From Candidatus Aramenus sp. CH1 (GTDB lineage Archaea > Thermoproteota > Thermoprotei_A > Sulfolobales > Sulfolobaceae): a stretch of 64,000 bases of DNA. Made by a program: the position numbers and the translations under genes. Position 1 is the stretch's first letter. Each line of letters begins with the position of its first letter. Positions 40,500-50,409 of this stretch are shown in pieces. A model generated the notes under the pieces. The model was not told the origin of the DNA, did not search any database, and was given only the letters and a program-made list of their open reading frames with translations. The DNA lies in contig JALBWU010000006.1 in assembly GCA_022678445.1 (NCBI GenBank), positions 1-64,000 on the forward strand. Direction: 5' to 3'.

Positions 40500-41324
40500 A
40501 TGGGGTTGTTGGGGGTGTTTGCCATCTTAATATTATCTCAATTAGCGACGACTATAACAAATGCAAGCACGGGAACCACAAATCCCCCTATAGAAACACA
40601 GAATGTTAGAACCGTGATTTCAACATGTTGGGCTGTATACAACGGCAGTAATCCACATCATATAACTGAAGATAGACTAAACGTATATTACGCGAATGGT
40701 ACTCATATTACGGGATCTGGCGTAACGCAGTTGCCCATAATTGTGGTTAATTTTGGAAGTGTAGCGGCTAACGGATGTTGGTATGAAGATGACGGTGGGC
40801 TGTCTGATCCTAATGGACCTACGATGGTTCAGTACATAAACATTACTAAATTACCGCCTAATACTTTTATCTATTGCGTATATCCAAGTGGCTATTGGGA
40901 ATGCGACATGACTGGAAGTGTTACTACAACTGCAACTGCAAAGGTAGCGATTAATGTATTCAATTCATTTAGTGGTTGTATTACTTCAAGTGTCGCAGAA
41001 ACATATTATGTCTATAGACTTGAAGGTCAAACGTATTTGCCACCGGGTGCTAATATGAATTATTTTATGGAGTGGAAGTGGGCTATCAATCAGTCTGGCC
41101 CCAATCCAGTAGCACAGACTGATTGGATATGGCCTACAAATACAATTATATTAACACCTGCTGCAGAGGGGTCAAATGGCTACTATTCTAATGCATATCC
41201 AATTCAATTTGTAGTAATGACAATTGGGCATTACTGGGAGACCGCCTTCCCTCGGAGTGAGGCATGTGTTGGTGTGGGATGTGGTGTGGGATGGGAGGTT
41301 TGTTTACCTGTGGGGTCTGTTTAG
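40500..41324 (+). CDS. Unrecognised secreted Cys-rich protein
   Basis: The 274-residue protein begins with a signal-peptide-like helix (GLLGVFAILILSQLATT) and has no other clear membrane segment. The mature part is rich in Asn, Thr and Tyr, has several N-glycosylation sequons (NGSN, NGTH, NITK, NQSG) and eight cysteines, an even number that would suit disulphides outside the cell. I recognise no family. It lies in AT-rich DNA between two TnpB relics, and the next gene is another exported protein. I chose the start from the TATA box; the ATG at 40479 is the alternative. Confidence 0.65.
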   Translation: MGLLGVFAILILSQLATTITNASTGTTNPPIETQNVRTVISTCWAVYNGSNPHHITEDRLNVYYANGTHITGSGVTQLPIIVVNFGSVAANGCWYEDDGGLSDPNGPTMVQYINITKLPPNTFIYCVYPSGYWECDMTGSVTTTATAKVAINVFNSFSGCITSSVAETYYVYRLEGQTYLPPGANMNYFMEWKWAINQSGPNPVAQTDWIWPTNTIILTPAAEGSNGYYSNAYPIQFVVMTIGHYWETAFPRSEACVGVGCGVGWEVCLPVGSV

Positions 41325-41344
41325 GTTAGGTGGGTGATTTGTTT

Positions 41345-41977
41345 ATGAACACCTGGAAAACAGTCTCGTTAATATTAATTGCAGTAGTAGTTGTTGAGAG
41401 TGCCTTCCTATATAGTGTTGTCCAAAAAGTTACGGGCCATTCATTTAATGTTTCTGAACTTAATAGCCCTGCTTTCGCTTCTGTTCCTCACTACATTCAA
41501 CCGCCTGTAGTAGGTAACTATTCCTTCATAATAAAAAATGGAATCAAGTTCTACTATTTTAACACTAGCAATTATACCCTAGTTACAGCTTTTGTCTTAC
41601 TAAACTTATCTAAAGTTAAAGCAATGAAGGATTGGTTCTTACTTTACGTACCAATAGATGAAATGAGTACAGTACCAAGTGCGTTCTTTAATACTCCTCT
41701 AGCTAATGTGTCAATCGTAAATGATACAGTATTCTATGAGGACGGTTCTAGTTATCTCACCTTCGGAGTAAAAATTAAAATGCTTACAATAAACGAAATT
41801 TCTGGAGGAAAAGTAACATTCCTACTTCGTGGCCCACCAAAATCGGCTGCTGCATTAAATACTCTATTACTCAATACCGATCTAGTCGTAGTATTTAAGC
41901 TCTTAAATCAGTCAGTAATGCAAATGGAGTTTTACGTGATTCCTACAATAGATTTATACTTTCCCCCCAACGATTAA
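41345..41977 (+). CDS. Unrecognised membrane-anchored exported protein
   Basis: The 210-residue protein has an N-terminal hydrophobic segment (VSLILIAVVVVESAFLYSVV, about residues 5-24) that could be a signal anchor, followed by an outside domain with many sequons (NVSE, NYSF, NTSN, NYTL, NVSI, NQSV). No cysteine and no known domain are seen. It follows the Cys-rich gene by 20 bp with GGTGA at 41333-41337 as Shine-Dalgarno for the ATG at 41345, so the two are an operon. A surface or pilus-like role is only a guess. Confidence 0.6.
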   Translation: MNTWKTVSLILIAVVVVESAFLYSVVQKVTGHSFNVSELNSPAFASVPHYIQPPVVGNYSFIIKNGIKFYYFNTSNYTLVTAFVLLNLSKVKAMKDWFLLYVPIDEMSTVPSAFFNTPLANVSIVNDTVFYEDGSSYLTFGVKIKMLTINEISGGKVTFLLRGPPKSAAALNTLLLNTDLVVVFKLLNQSVMQMEFYVIPTIDLYFPPND

Positions 41978-41984
41978 GGTAATT

Positions 41985-42007
41985 GTTTTTCTTTTTTACC
42001 ATTTTTC
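41985..42007 (+). terminator. T-rich terminator after the secreted pair
   Basis: Three T runs (GTTTTT, CTTTTTT and ATTTTT) follow the stop within 25 bp. This is the usual form of archaeal terminators. Confidence 0.45.
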
Positions 42008-42141
42008 TACGATGCTTTCTCCTTAAGCGATATAGCTTTCTATATGTCACGGGCCTTCGGTTTTTAGTCTGTAACTATAGCAACTATATATTGCATGAAG
42101 GCGGTATGGCCAAGATTGTAATACCCTGAATGGATAGAAGG

Positions 42142-42291
42142 ATGAACTATTATCTATCCAGGAACTATAACGACGCCATTGTGGTAAGTAATGGAGGTAT
42201 TAATCTATATTCACTTGCCAATTCACTAAATAAGTTTGAGCATAATGTAAATAAGGTAATAATCTTACTGCATCCGACTGTAGAGCTATGA
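42142..42291 (+). CDS. Short ORF, possible gene fragment
   Basis: The 49-codon frame reads AIVVSNGGINLYSLANSLNK and IILLHPTVEL. The beta-strand plus glycine-loop look resembles the start of a Rossmann-like (for example CARF-like) domain, but the match is by eye only. The frame may continue after an indel (FSALKDVRS), so this is probably a decayed gene. Confidence 0.3.
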   Translation: MNYYLSRNYNDAIVVSNGGINLYSLANSLNKFEHNVNKVIILLHPTVEL

Positions 42292-42443
42292 AAGTAGCGT
42301 TTTCTGCCTTGAAGGATGTGCGGTCATAGTGCCGTTATGAAGGTAAAGTTTGTCGATACATTTTGCACTATTAGGAAGGGACACGTAGGAATATTTTAAC
42401 TGGGTAATTATTGCGTTCATAAGAATACAATAAATCAAATTAC

Positions 42444-42767
42444 ATGGAAGTGATTTACTATGACGTTTTTATCCATATGGCGTCACTATATCCACACATC
42501 TTGAAGGAGGGAAAAAGCTTATTTCCTGTTATCGAAGAAGGTCTCATGAAATGGTTTAGAGGCAAAGACTTTAACATTCTTTCTGACCTGGAAAGACTAA
42601 ACCTAACGTTACAGACTCGTAGAGCAGAAGAGGTATTTAAGGACATTGAAGTAGAGGCTAAGCTCAGTTCTACGCTCTCTGGGAACGACTTGATATCTCC
42701 ATCTATTACGAGCAAGCTCTTCCCAGGACGTCCTCTGATAAATAAGAAGACAAACCTCGCCTTTTAA
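42444..42767 (+). CDS. Unrecognised 107-residue protein
   Basis: This 107-residue frame (DVFIHMASLYPHILKEGK, later VIEEGLMKWFRGKDF) has no family I know. It has charged helices and no signal peptide. It ends right where the TnpB relic copy 3 begins, so it may be truncated by that insertion. Along with the ORF fragment before it, it may be the remains of one longer gene. Confidence 0.4.
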   Translation: MEVIYYDVFIHMASLYPHILKEGKSLFPVIEEGLMKWFRGKDFNILSDLERLNLTLQTRRAEEVFKDIEVEAKLSSTLSGNDLISPSITSKLFPGRPLINKKTNLAF

Positions 42768-42770
42768 GCG

Positions 42771-43109
42771 GGGTTATCCTTACTTCATCTCTCAGGATAA
42801 GGGTAACAAGCTCACTTCAAATTTGGTCTTTTCGCAAGTTGGCGCATTAGTGAACAAACTCCACGAGTACGGCGTAAAGACGTACCTAGTGATTGAGTAC
42901 AATACTTCACGGCTCTGCGCTTACCATAACGTTAAAGTAAAGAGAAGGCCTAGAGGGTCGTTAACTGTACTTTTGGCCATAAACTTCGTAGCGATGTTAA
43001 TGGTGCACTAAACATTATGAAACTAGGAGTGAAGAAAATTGTCAACGCTTTGAGAAAACCTCTTTCCTTTCTCTTCACATCACGGAGTATCTCCCTTAAA
43101 GGGGAGTAA
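42771..43109 (+). pseudogene. TnpB C-terminal relic, copy 3
   Basis: The piece begins at GYPYFIS and continues through NKLTSNLVFSQVGALVNKL and VKTYLVIEYNTSRLCAY, all matching copy 2. A frame change follows at KRRPRG, and the end (KLGVKKIVNAL, then FTSRSISLKGE) is restored in another frame. It lacks the first two-thirds of the gene. The stop is the TAA at 43107-43109. Confidence 0.75.
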
Positions 43110-43155
43110 CGCCTTAGACCTATGCAGAACCCTCGTAGGGCACGGAGTAGGTAAG
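43110..43155 (+). repeat. Right end of TnpB element, copy 3
   Basis: This is the third copy of the element end, finishing at GTAGGTAAG (43147-43155). The hairpin is CCCT-CGT-AGGG at 43130-43140: the loop differs from copy 1 but the stem is kept. Confidence 0.6.
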
Positions 43156-43222
43156 CCTTGCCCACCCAAGCGTCTTCTTGCACACTGACGTGTATTCTCT
43201 TCGCCGTGGAAGTTTTTGCCTT

Positions 43223-43233
43223 ATTTTATAAAT
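43223..43233 (+). promoter_or_regulatory. TATA box for the SAH hydrolase gene
   Basis: ATTTTATAAAT lies about 35 bp before the ATG at 43263, giving a leader of roughly 8 bases. It is immediately downstream of the IS relic, so the promoter escaped the insertion. Confidence 0.55.
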
Positions 43234-43262
43234 TTAATAACGCCATTGTCTCTATCTAACTC

Positions 43263-44513
43263 ATGGAGTATAACGTAAAGGACCTCTCGTTAGCCGAACA
43301 AGGGAGAAAACAGATTGAATGGGCGGAAATCCACATGCCTGCGTTAATGAGCATAAGGAAAGAGTTTGCCGAGTCCAAACCCCTTAAGGGCATAAGGATA
43401 GCTGCCGTTCTCCACGTCACAAAAGAGACGGCAGCTTTAGTGAGGACGCTTAAAGAGGCAGGTGCGGAGGTCTGGCTTGCGGGGAGTAACCCTCTCTCTA
43501 CTCAAGACGACGTGGCAGCTTCCCTAGTGAAGCATGACGGTATACATGTCTTTGCGTGGAAAGGGGAAAGCGAGAAGGAGTATTACGATAATATTGAGGC
43601 GATAATTAAGCCCGAGCCAAACGTGGTCATGGACGACGGGGCCGACCTACACGCCGTGATCCACGAGAAACACAGGGACTTAAAGATCTTGGGGGGCACA
43701 GAGGAGACTACCACTGGGGTGGTTAGGCTCAAGACAATGGAGGAGCAGGGCGTACTGTTCTATCCAGTGATCGCTGTAAACAACGCCTTTACCAAGTACC
43801 TCTTCGACAATAGATTTGGCACTGGGCAGAGCGCCATAGACGGACTTCTTAGGGCTACCAACGTACTCATTGCAGGGAAGGTGGCTGTAGTAGCTGGGTA
43901 CGGCTGGGTAGGGAGAGGGATAGCCTCTAGGCTGAGGGGCATGGGTGCTAGGGTGATTGTGGTAGAGGTAAGCCCTCTTAGGGCTCTTGAGGCGCTTATG
44001 GACGGCTTTGACGTAATGCCGATGAAGGAGGCGGCAAAGGTAGGGGACATCTTCATTACTGCCACTGGGAACATAAACGTGATATCCAGGGAGCACTTCC
44101 CCTTAATGAAAAGCGGGGCTATACTGGCCAACGCAGGGCACTTCAACGTCGAAATAGACGTAAAGGGGCTTAAGGAGATGGCCGTGTCTTCTAGGACAAT
44201 AAGGCCCTATACTGAGGAGTACACGTTACCCAACGGGAACAAGCTCTACCTCCTGGCAGAGGGACGTTTAGTGAACTTGGCGGCAGCTGAAGGACACCCA
44301 AGCGAGGTAATGGACCTCAGCTTTTCTAACCAAGCGCTATCCGTTAAGTACATAGTGGAGAACAGGGGCAAGCTCGAGAGGAAGGTCTACAACGTACCAT
44401 CTGAGATCGATGAAAGGGTGGCCTACCTCAAGCTGAAGGGAATGGGAATCGAAATAGAATCCATGACAGAGGAGCAGAAGGAGTACGCCAAGCAGTGGAA
44501 ATACGGCACTTGA
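43263..44513 (+). CDS. ahcY: Adenosylhomocysteinase
   Basis: This 416-residue NAD-dependent enzyme splits S-adenosylhomocysteine to adenosine and homocysteine, so methylation reactions do not stall. Blocks seen are [15 protein letters not shown], the [20 protein letters not shown] segment, [22 protein letters not shown], the NAD motif [10 protein letters not shown] and the C-terminal region with [18 protein letters not shown]. Length is typical of archaea. It precedes tRNA-Met. Confidence 0.96.
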   Translation: MEYNVKDLSLAEQGRKQIEWAEIHMPALMSIRKEFAESKPLKGIRIAAVLHVTKETAALVRTLKEAGAEVWLAGSNPLSTQDDVAASLVKHDGIHVFAWKGESEKEYYDNIEAIIKPEPNVVMDDGADLHAVIHEKHRDLKILGGTEETTTGVVRLKTMEEQGVLFYPVIAVNNAFTKYLFDNRFGTGQSAIDGLLRATNVLIAGKVAVVAGYGWVGRGIASRLRGMGARVIVVEVSPLRALEALMDGFDVMPMKEAAKVGDIFITATGNINVISREHFPLMKSGAILANAGHFNVEIDVKGLKEMAVSSRTIRPYTEEYTLPNGNKLYLLAEGRLVNLAAAEGHPSEVMDLSFSNQALSVKYIVENRGKLERKVYNVPSEIDERVAYLKLKGMGIEIESMTEEQKEYAKQWKYGT

Positions 44514-44561
44514 TGGCCTGCACAACTCTTATAAAGGATAACTTTTTAGAAGATTAATGGT

Positions 44562-44649
44562 GGGCCCGTAGCTCAGCTAGGTAGAGCGCTCGGCTCATAT
44601 GCTGGGCTGAGAGACCGAGTGGTCGAGGGTTCAAATCCCTCCGGGCCCA
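44562..44649 (+). tRNA. tRNA-Met (CAT) with 14-nt intron
   Basis: The acceptor arms GGGCCCG and CGGGCCC pair fully, the D arm is GCTCAGCTAGGTAGAGC, and the anticodon stem CTCGG/CCGAG has a loop with anticodon CAT (44596-44598). An intron (about 44600-44613) lies between 37 and 38. An elongator tRNA-Met is most likely because initiator tRNA has a weak first pair; a tRNA-Ile with a modified C34 is not excluded. CCA is not encoded. Confidence 0.9.
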
Positions 44650-44698
44650 CCTATACGGTAATTTTAAAATCCATACTCTTTAGTGGATTTAGACCCAT

Positions 44699-45391
44699 AT
44701 GTTTAAGGACAAGGATTTTCTCTATATAGAATACGTTGCCAAGATCAAAGACACTAACGAGGTAATTGACACAACGATGGAAGAGGAGGCAAAAAAGGCC
44801 AACATCTACAACCCGGACAAGAAGTACGGACCTCAGCTGGTTATTCTGGGCGAACACAGGGTAATCAAGGGACTAGAGGAGGCCCTCTACAACATGAACC
44901 TTAACGAGGAGAAGGTTATAGAAGTGCCCCCAGAAAAGGCTTACGGCGAGAGGGATCCCAGCAAGGTAAAGATTCTCTCGCTGGGAGAGGTGAAGAGGCA
45001 GGGGATAAACCCCTACCCTAACATGCTGGTGAGGCTTCAAGACGGTTCGCTTGCCACCGTGAAGAGCGTCAGTGGTGGGAGGGTCATCCTAGACCTCAAT
45101 CACCCGTACGCTGGGAAGACGATAGTCTACCAGGTTAAGGTCGTTAAGCAATTGACTGACGAGAAGGAGAAAATAAACGCCCTAATGGAGAGATGGTTCG
45201 GGAGCAATCCCAAGTTGACGCTGGAGCTATCTGAGGACAAGAAGAGCGTTAACTTCGCCGTCTCTAAGGAGATATTCCTCCTCGAGGACATACAAATGAG
45301 GAAGTTCATGTTGGCTAAGGACATTATAACTTTTGTATTGCCGGAGTCAGCTGTGAGCTTTGTAGAGAAGTACGACAAGTCCGTTTTCTGA
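44699..45391 (+). CDS. FKBP-type peptidyl-prolyl isomerase
   Basis: This 230-residue protein is the SlyD-like archaeal FKBP. The isomerase domain (residues 5-95 and 125-150) has an inserted flap ([11 protein letters not shown] region), and a C-terminal extension of about 80 residues typical of archaeal long FKBPs follows. It helps fold proteins by proline isomerisation. It converges on the lipid dehydrogenase gene with no spacer. Confidence 0.9.
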   Translation: MFKDKDFLYIEYVAKIKDTNEVIDTTMEEEAKKANIYNPDKKYGPQLVILGEHRVIKGLEEALYNMNLNEEKVIEVPPEKAYGERDPSKVKILSLGEVKRQGINPYPNMLVRLQDGSLATVKSVSGGRVILDLNHPYAGKTIVYQVKVVKQLTDEKEKINALMERWFGSNPKLTLELSEDKKSVNFAVSKEIFLLEDIQMRKFMLAKDIITFVLPESAVSFVEKYDKSVF

Positions 45392-46444
45392 TCATTCGAT
45401 AACTCCCGTCTCTCTTGCTATTTTTTCCGCGGAGCTCCACGTTAATCCGCGATCTCCGAGTATAGTGTACCTTTCTGGCCTAATTGTATGGGCTATGGTT
45501 AAAGCCTTTATAATTACCTCGTCGGGTATTCCCAACTCTTTGGCTGTAAGCGGGAAGTCTATCCTCTTTAGGGCCCTCTTTATCTCCTTCCAGTTGATGC
45601 CATGGATGTAGGCCATCATAATAGTACCCACTCCAACTAGCTCCCCATGTAATGCAGGCCCTGGGTATAGCATTTCGACTGCGTGGGCGAACAAGTGCTC
45701 AGAACCGCTAGCTGGTCTAGTGCTTCCGGCCATTCCCATTGCTACACCACTACTTATTAAGGCCTCCATGAGTAGCCTTACTCCGTACTTCAAGTCCCTG
45801 TTTATGATCCTCGTACAGCTCAGCCCGTGCTTTGCAGATAGAATGGCCAAGGACGCTGTGTAATCCCCGTAATATTCTCCCCTGAGCTTTGAGGCAAGCC
45901 TCCAGTCCCTTACAGCTACGATTTTCCCAATTATGTCCCCTATGCCCGCGTTTATGAGCCTTCTGGGCGCAGAGCTCAACACATCTATGTCAGCTATTAT
46001 GGCTATTGGTCCCTTTGCCTTAACTGAGACGGGTTTCCCAAGTCCCCTAATTGAGGCAAAAGGAGAAGTTATTCCGTCGTGGGAAGGAGCGGTTGGGACG
46101 CTTACGAAGTCCTGGTTTAGCCTAAAGGCTACATACTTGGCCACGTCAATGCTCTTCCCCCCGCCCACGCCAATTATGCTTCCAGATCTGAGCTTTTTTG
46201 AGAACTCCTCCACCCTAGTCACCTCGTCCATGTTTGCCTCCTCTATTTCAACTACCTCTACGCTCTTGTCCCCTATCTTGTCCAAGATTTTGCTTACGAC
46301 TGTCTTCCTAACGCTGGGACCTGTGACTATGAGAAAGGGCGCGGGCAAGTTGAGTTGTTCGAAGTACTCGTCTATTTTGTTGATAATACCATTGCCCACG
46401 TAGATCCTCTTTGGCAGGTCAATTATGTGTTCGTTGCTTTCCAT
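45392..46444 (-). CDS. egsA: Glycerol-1-phosphate dehydrogenase (NAD(P)-dependent)
   Basis: This 350-residue enzyme makes sn-glycerol-1-phosphate from DHAP, setting the archaeal stereochemistry of membrane lipids. The NAD-binding [12 protein letters not shown], the [17 protein letters not shown] block and the zinc-site histidines (one in EHLFAHA and one in PALHGELVG) are visible. It is divergent from the aCPSF1 gene across only about 70 bp. Confidence 0.95.
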   Translation of the reverse strand: MESNEHIIDLPKRIYVGNGIINKIDEYFEQLNLPAPFLIVTGPSVRKTVVSKILDKIGDKSVEVVEIEEANMDEVTRVEEFSKKLRSGSIIGVGGGKSIDVAKYVAFRLNQDFVSVPTAPSHDGITSPFASIRGLGKPVSVKAKGPIAIIADIDVLSSAPRRLINAGIGDIIGKIVAVRDWRLASKLRGEYYGDYTASLAILSAKHGLSCTRIINRDLKYGVRLLMEALISSGVAMGMAGSTRPASGSEHLFAHAVEMLYPGPALHGELVGVGTIMMAYIHGINWKEIKRALKRIDFPLTAKELGIPDEVIIKALTIAHTIRPERYTILGDRGLTWSSAEKIARETGVIE

Positions 46445-46517
46445 ACATTAAAAGACAAGTTTTAAATATTAAAGAGTGAGGATTGTATTTGTTGATCTCT
46501 ACTTCTCGGTGAGTGTA

Positions 46518-48437
46518 GTGTCTAATAGTAGGTTAACAATAATACAGTCCATATACACTGGCATACCAAGGGACGCTCAGATAACGAGGATAGAATTTGA
46601 AGGACCAGAGATAGCGGTATACGTAAAGAACCCCTCGTTCCTCTCGGGGAACATGGACGCCGTTAAGAAAATAGCTAAGGAGATAAAGAAGAGGATTGTA
46701 ATAAAGGCCGATAGCTCGATCAGGAAGGACAAAAAGGAGGCTATGGAGATCATAAAGAACATTGTACCTCAGGAGGCGCAGATAGTCGACATAAAGTTTG
46801 ACGAGGACCTCGGCGAGGTCCTAATAAAGGCAAAGAGGCCGGGGTTAGTAATCGGAAAAGGGGGAACAATCCAACAAAGGATATTCCTAGAGACCTTTTG
46901 GAGGCCTGTTATAGTAAGGGAACCGCCGATAAAGTCAAAGACCGTTGAGAGCATAATAACCCACATATACAACGAGACGGAGTACAGATCGAAGATCCTC
47001 AAGACCTTCGGCGAGAGAATACACAGGGAGGTAATATACAAGGACAGGTACGTTAGAATCACAGCGCTAGGGGCCTTCCAGGAGATAGGGAGGTCTGCGG
47101 TGTTGGTGGAGACCCAAGAGAGCAGGGTCTTGCTGGACACCGGTGTGAACCCCAGCGTCAGCTTTGGGGAGAGGATGTACCCTAAGCTCGACATAGATCA
47201 GCTGAGGCTAGAGGATCTGGACGCAGTAGTGGTAACCCACGCGCACCTGGACCACTGCGGAATGGTTCCATACCTCTTCAAGTACGGCTACGAAGGTCCA
47301 GTCTACGTGACCCCTCCCACTAGGGATGTGATGGCGTTGATGCAGTTGGATCTACTTGACGTTGCAGAGAAGGAGGGAAGGCCACTGCCCTACTCGGCAA
47401 AGGAGGTTAGAAAAGAACTTCTCCACACAATAACGCTGGACTATGAGGAAGTGACGGACATAGCCCCCGATGTCAGGCTAACTTTCTACAACGCTGGCCA
47501 CATCCTTGGCTCCGCCATGGCCCACCTTCACATAGGCGACGGCCTACACAACATAGTATACACTGGGGACTTTAAGTACGCTAGGACAAGGCTCTTGGAT
47601 AGGGCTACAAGCGAGTTCCCTAAGGTAGACACCATAATAATGGAAACCACCTACGGTGCCCAGACCCAGACAAGTAGGGAGGAATCGGAGGAGGAACTAG
47701 TGAGAGTAATCCAAAACACGATAAACAGGGGAGGGAAAGTACTCATCCCCGTACTTGCCGTTGGAAGGGGTCAAGAGATGATGCTCGTAATAAACGACGC
47801 CATGAAGAACAAGAAGATACCTGAGGTACCCGTTTACGTGACAGGGCTATTCGACGAGGTAACTGCAATACACACCGCTTACCCAGAGTGGCTCAGCAGG
47901 GAAGTCAGGGACTCGATCCTGTACAGAGACGAGAACCCGTTTGTGTCAGACGTGTTCAAGAGGATAGAAGGCTACAGGGAGGACATAGCGCAGGGAGAGC
48001 CATCAATAATTCTAGCTACTTCTGGAATGCTCAACGGCGGGCCTGCAGTGGAGTTCTTTAAGGCGTTGGCTCCAGACCCCAGGAACTCGATAGTCTTCGT
48101 AAGCTATCAAGCCGAGGGGACGTTGGGTAGGAAGGTAAGAGACGGGGCCAGCGAGGTCCAAGTGATAAACAGGGACGGAAGGGTAGAGAACATAACGATA
48201 AGGATGGAGAGGTACGCAATCGACGGATTCTCAGGACACTCTGACAGGAGGCAGCTGCTTAATTTCCTCAGGGATCTAACACCAAAGCCTAGGAACATTG
48301 TGCTTAACCACGGCGAGGCCTCCTCCATAAGGGCATTTATGAGGATTATTGAAAACCCAAGGGAGAAGGAGAGGCTGGGGATAAAGAACTCCAACATCCA
48401 CGCGCCCAGTATACTGGACAGCTTAAGGGTAACTTGA
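46518..48437 (+). CDS. Beta-CASP ribonuclease aCPSF1
   Basis: This 639-residue nuclease has two N-terminal KH-type RNA-binding domains (GKGGTIQQ at about 130), a metallo-beta-lactamase domain with HAHLDHCG, and a beta-CASP domain ending with [11 protein letters not shown] and LNHGEASSI. It terminates archaeal transcription and trims RNA. I placed the start at the GTG at 46518, which has GGTGA 5 bp before it; another GTG at 46476 is in frame and would add 14 residues. The gene is full length. Confidence 0.93.
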   Translation: MSNSRLTIIQSIYTGIPRDAQITRIEFEGPEIAVYVKNPSFLSGNMDAVKKIAKEIKKRIVIKADSSIRKDKKEAMEIIKNIVPQEAQIVDIKFDEDLGEVLIKAKRPGLVIGKGGTIQQRIFLETFWRPVIVREPPIKSKTVESIITHIYNETEYRSKILKTFGERIHREVIYKDRYVRITALGAFQEIGRSAVLVETQESRVLLDTGVNPSVSFGERMYPKLDIDQLRLEDLDAVVVTHAHLDHCGMVPYLFKYGYEGPVYVTPPTRDVMALMQLDLLDVAEKEGRPLPYSAKEVRKELLHTITLDYEEVTDIAPDVRLTFYNAGHILGSAMAHLHIGDGLHNIVYTGDFKYARTRLLDRATSEFPKVDTIIMETTYGAQTQTSREESEEELVRVIQNTINRGGKVLIPVLAVGRGQEMMLVINDAMKNKKIPEVPVYVTGLFDEVTAIHTAYPEWLSREVRDSILYRDENPFVSDVFKRIEGYREDIAQGEPSIILATSGMLNGGPAVEFFKALAPDPRNSIVFVSYQAEGTLGRKVRDGASEVQVINRDGRVENITIRMERYAIDGFSGHSDRRQLLNFLRDLTPKPRNIVLNHGEASSIRAFMRIIENPREKERLGIKNSNIHAPSILDSLRVT

Positions 48438-48885
48438 CATAAAAACGCAAGGGCTTGGTGATTCTGAAGACGCAGTGCGATGACCTAGGCGATAATGTAC
48501 CTCTGTGGGACTCGAAAGCCCGCTAGGAAAAGCGCGATTAGGTTATCGATTCAAGGTCTACAAAAGGTTAGATAAACGGGCTGGGCTTGAGCTGAACGTA
48601 TGTATTTATAAAGGTTCTAAGGTTCGAGGCTAGCTATAAGGCGTAGTAAACGAGGATTGTGACATAAAGGAAAACATGTATCCTAGTGGTTTCCATAAAC
48701 TCGTTTTATTACGGCAAGAATACTGGAGACAGTAACGTATAAAGACTAGGCGGAGAAGCCCCTATGTTTATAGGCCAATAGCTTTGTTCGGTCTCTACGG
48801 CTATAGAGCCAGTCGAGAATGCAATGACGCGAAAGACTTTGAGAAAGCTTTTTATTCCATCTTGACGTTAGATTACTAGCGGTGT
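48438..48885. other. 450-bp intergenic region with inverted repeats, no ORF
   Basis: No coding frame is seen. Several arms pair: AAACGAG near 48640 with CTCGTTT near 48707, with GGAAA and TTTCC inside; and a CCTAG/CTAGG pair plus a GGG-CCC hairpin near 48487-48538. A structured RNA is possible. I looked for RNase P RNA and SRP RNA signatures and did not find them. A TATA box for tRNA-Tyr should lie near its right end. Confidence 0.35.
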
Positions 48886-48975
48886 CCCGCCGTAGCTCAG
48901 CCCGGTTTAGAGCGCCCGGCTGTAGGTAGGTTAGCGGTCACCGGGTGGTCCGGGGTTCAAGTCCCCGCGGCGGGA
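48886..48975 (+). tRNA. tRNA-Tyr (GTA) with 14-nt intron
   Basis: The acceptor arms CCCGCCG and CGGCGGG pair, with the C1-G72 pair typical of archaeal tRNA-Tyr. The anticodon stem CCCGG/CCGGG has a loop with GTA (48922-48924) and an intron (about 48926-48939) between positions 37 and 38. CCA is not encoded. Confidence 0.93.
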
Positions 48976-49032
48976 CTTTGATTGTCAAATAATTTATAAA
49001 TCACCTATCTATCTTATCGAATAGGTGATACT

Positions 49033-49257
49033 TTGGCAGAAACCGCACACAAGCTTCTAGCTGAATCCCTAGGTAGCGTAGTCTTAGTAAAGCTAAAGGG
49101 CAGTAAGGAAGTAAGGGGCACTTTAAGGAGTTACGACCAGCACATGAACCTAGTCCTCTCAGACTCGGAGGAGATCCAGGCAGACGGTAGCGGAAAGAAG
49201 ATAGGAACTATAGTAATAAGGGGGGACAACGTAATATTAATCTCCCCTATACAGTAA
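49033..49257 (+). CDS. Sm-like (Lsm) RNA-binding protein
   Basis: The 74-residue protein has the Sm1 and Sm2 motifs ([23 protein letters not shown] and [10 protein letters not shown]). Archaeal Sm proteins form rings that bind U-rich RNA. It starts with TTG preceded by a GGTGAT Shine-Dalgarno and leads an operon with L37e and spermidine synthase. Confidence 0.93.
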   Translation: MAETAHKLLAESLGSVVLVKLKGSKEVRGTLRSYDQHMNLVLSDSEEIQADGSGKKIGTIVIRGDNVILISPIQ

Positions 49258-49273
49258 TAAAAGGTGTTAGGCA

Positions 49274-49459
49274 GTGAAGGGCACTCCTTCGTTCGGTAAA
49301 ATGAACAACAGCTACACTCACATCAGGTGCAGAAGGTGCGGTAGGCACTCGTACAACGTGGCCAAGCACTACTGCGCTGCTTGCGGATTCGGGAGGTCAA
49401 AGAAGATCAGGAGGTACTCCTGGCAGAACAAAAAGGTGAATGGGGTAAGACTAGTATAA
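49274..49459 (+). CDS. rpl37e: 50S ribosomal protein L37e
   Basis: This 61-residue zinc ribosomal protein has the C4 motif CRRCG and CAACG and the [13 protein letters not shown] tail. It starts with GTG (GTGAAGGGCAC). The Lsm-L37e pair is conserved in archaea and eukaryotes. Its stop overlaps the spermidine synthase ATG (TAATG). Confidence 0.94.
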   Translation: MKGTPSFGKMNNSYTHIRCRRCGRHSYNVAKHYCAACGFGRSKKIRRYSWQNKKVNGVRLV

Positions 49460-50370
49460 TGCAAATGGGTTGGAGTTGGCATATAGAGTGGCAAAGCTAC
49501 TCCGAGTTCCACGGACATTTAATAGAGAGGGTAATTGAGGACATAAAGTCTCCATACCAAAGGGTAATGGTTGCGGAGCTCACTAAGTTTGGAAAGACGT
49601 TAATCATAGACGGAAAGATCCAGTCCACCGTATACGACGAGTTTATCTACCACGAAACTCTCGTTCACCCACTTCTACTTAGTATAAGGGCTCCAGAGGA
49701 CGTCCTGATATTAGGCGGAGGAGAGGGCGCTACCCTGAGAGAAGTGCTCAAGCACAAGAGTGTAAAGAAGGCAGTTATGGTGGACATAGACCAAGAGGTT
49801 GTAAACTTCGCCAAGAAGTACCTTCAGGAGTGGCACAGAGGGTCCTTTGACGATCCAAGGGTTTCTGTGGTGATCTCCGACGCTTATCACTACGTAATGA
49901 ACGCTAAGGACAAGTTTGACGCGGTAATAATGGACTTGACGGACCCTATACTTGGCAACTCCTCGTATAAGCTTTACACAAAGGAGTATTACGAGAAGGT
50001 TAAGGGGCTAATAAAGCCAGGAGGTGGGATGGTAACTCAAGCTACCTCGCCTTCCTTTAACACCGAGTCCTTTACCGTGATTTACAATACGTTAAAGCAG
50101 GTATTCCAATTTGCAGTAGCATCCATAGTTTACGTTCCGGCCTTTGACGGCCTATGGGGCTTCGTGTACGCCTCGGATTACGTAAATCCCCTTGATCTCC
50201 TAAAGGAGGATCTAGACAAGAAGATAAGGGAGAGAATAAACGGCGACTTAAGGTTTTACGACGCCGAGACCCACAGGATGATATTCAGTATTCCAAAGTA
50301 CATAAGGAACGAGATGCTGAGGCAGAAAAGGGTATCCACAGAGAGCGAGCCCATTTACATACCAACGTGA
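49459..50370 (+). CDS. speE: Spermidine synthase
   Basis: This 303-residue aminopropyltransferase moves the aminopropyl group of decarboxylated SAM to a polyamine. It shows [16 protein letters not shown], the VDIDQEVV nucleotide block, and MDLTDP with the catalytic aspartate. I chose the ATG at 49459 overlapping the L37e stop; a frame extending to 49381 lies inside L37e. It works with the SpeD-family protein encoded at 30.0 kb. Confidence 0.94.
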   Translation: MQMGWSWHIEWQSYSEFHGHLIERVIEDIKSPYQRVMVAELTKFGKTLIIDGKIQSTVYDEFIYHETLVHPLLLSIRAPEDVLILGGGEGATLREVLKHKSVKKAVMVDIDQEVVNFAKKYLQEWHRGSFDDPRVSVVISDAYHYVMNAKDKFDAVIMDLTDPILGNSSYKLYTKEYYEKVKGLIKPGGGMVTQATSPSFNTESFTVIYNTLKQVFQFAVASIVYVPAFDGLWGFVYASDYVNPLDLLKEDLDKKIRERINGDLRFYDAETHRMIFSIPKYIRNEMLRQKRVSTESEPIYIPT

Positions 50371-50409
50371 CGTAATTTTTTTAATCGGCGTGTACTACAT
50401 ATTGATTGT

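Noticed and set aside
42444-42767. The 107-residue ORF as the N-terminus of TnpB copy 3
   Set aside because: It does not match the N-terminal pieces of copy 2 (for example KYKKVLGVNAQAVLQ or GKRKLILVVRQDRYEVDEE), so it is unrelated sequence next to the relic.
38341-43262. A CRISPR array in the accessory region
   Set aside because: No regularly spaced repeat of 24-37 bp occurs; the repeats there are the TnpB ends and short AT-rich motifs. The rest of the window shows none either.
48438-48885. RNase P RNA or SRP RNA in the long intergenic region
   Set aside because: I looked for GAGGAAAGTCC, ACAGAAA and the SRP helix 8 GGAAG/AGCAGCC signatures and found none.
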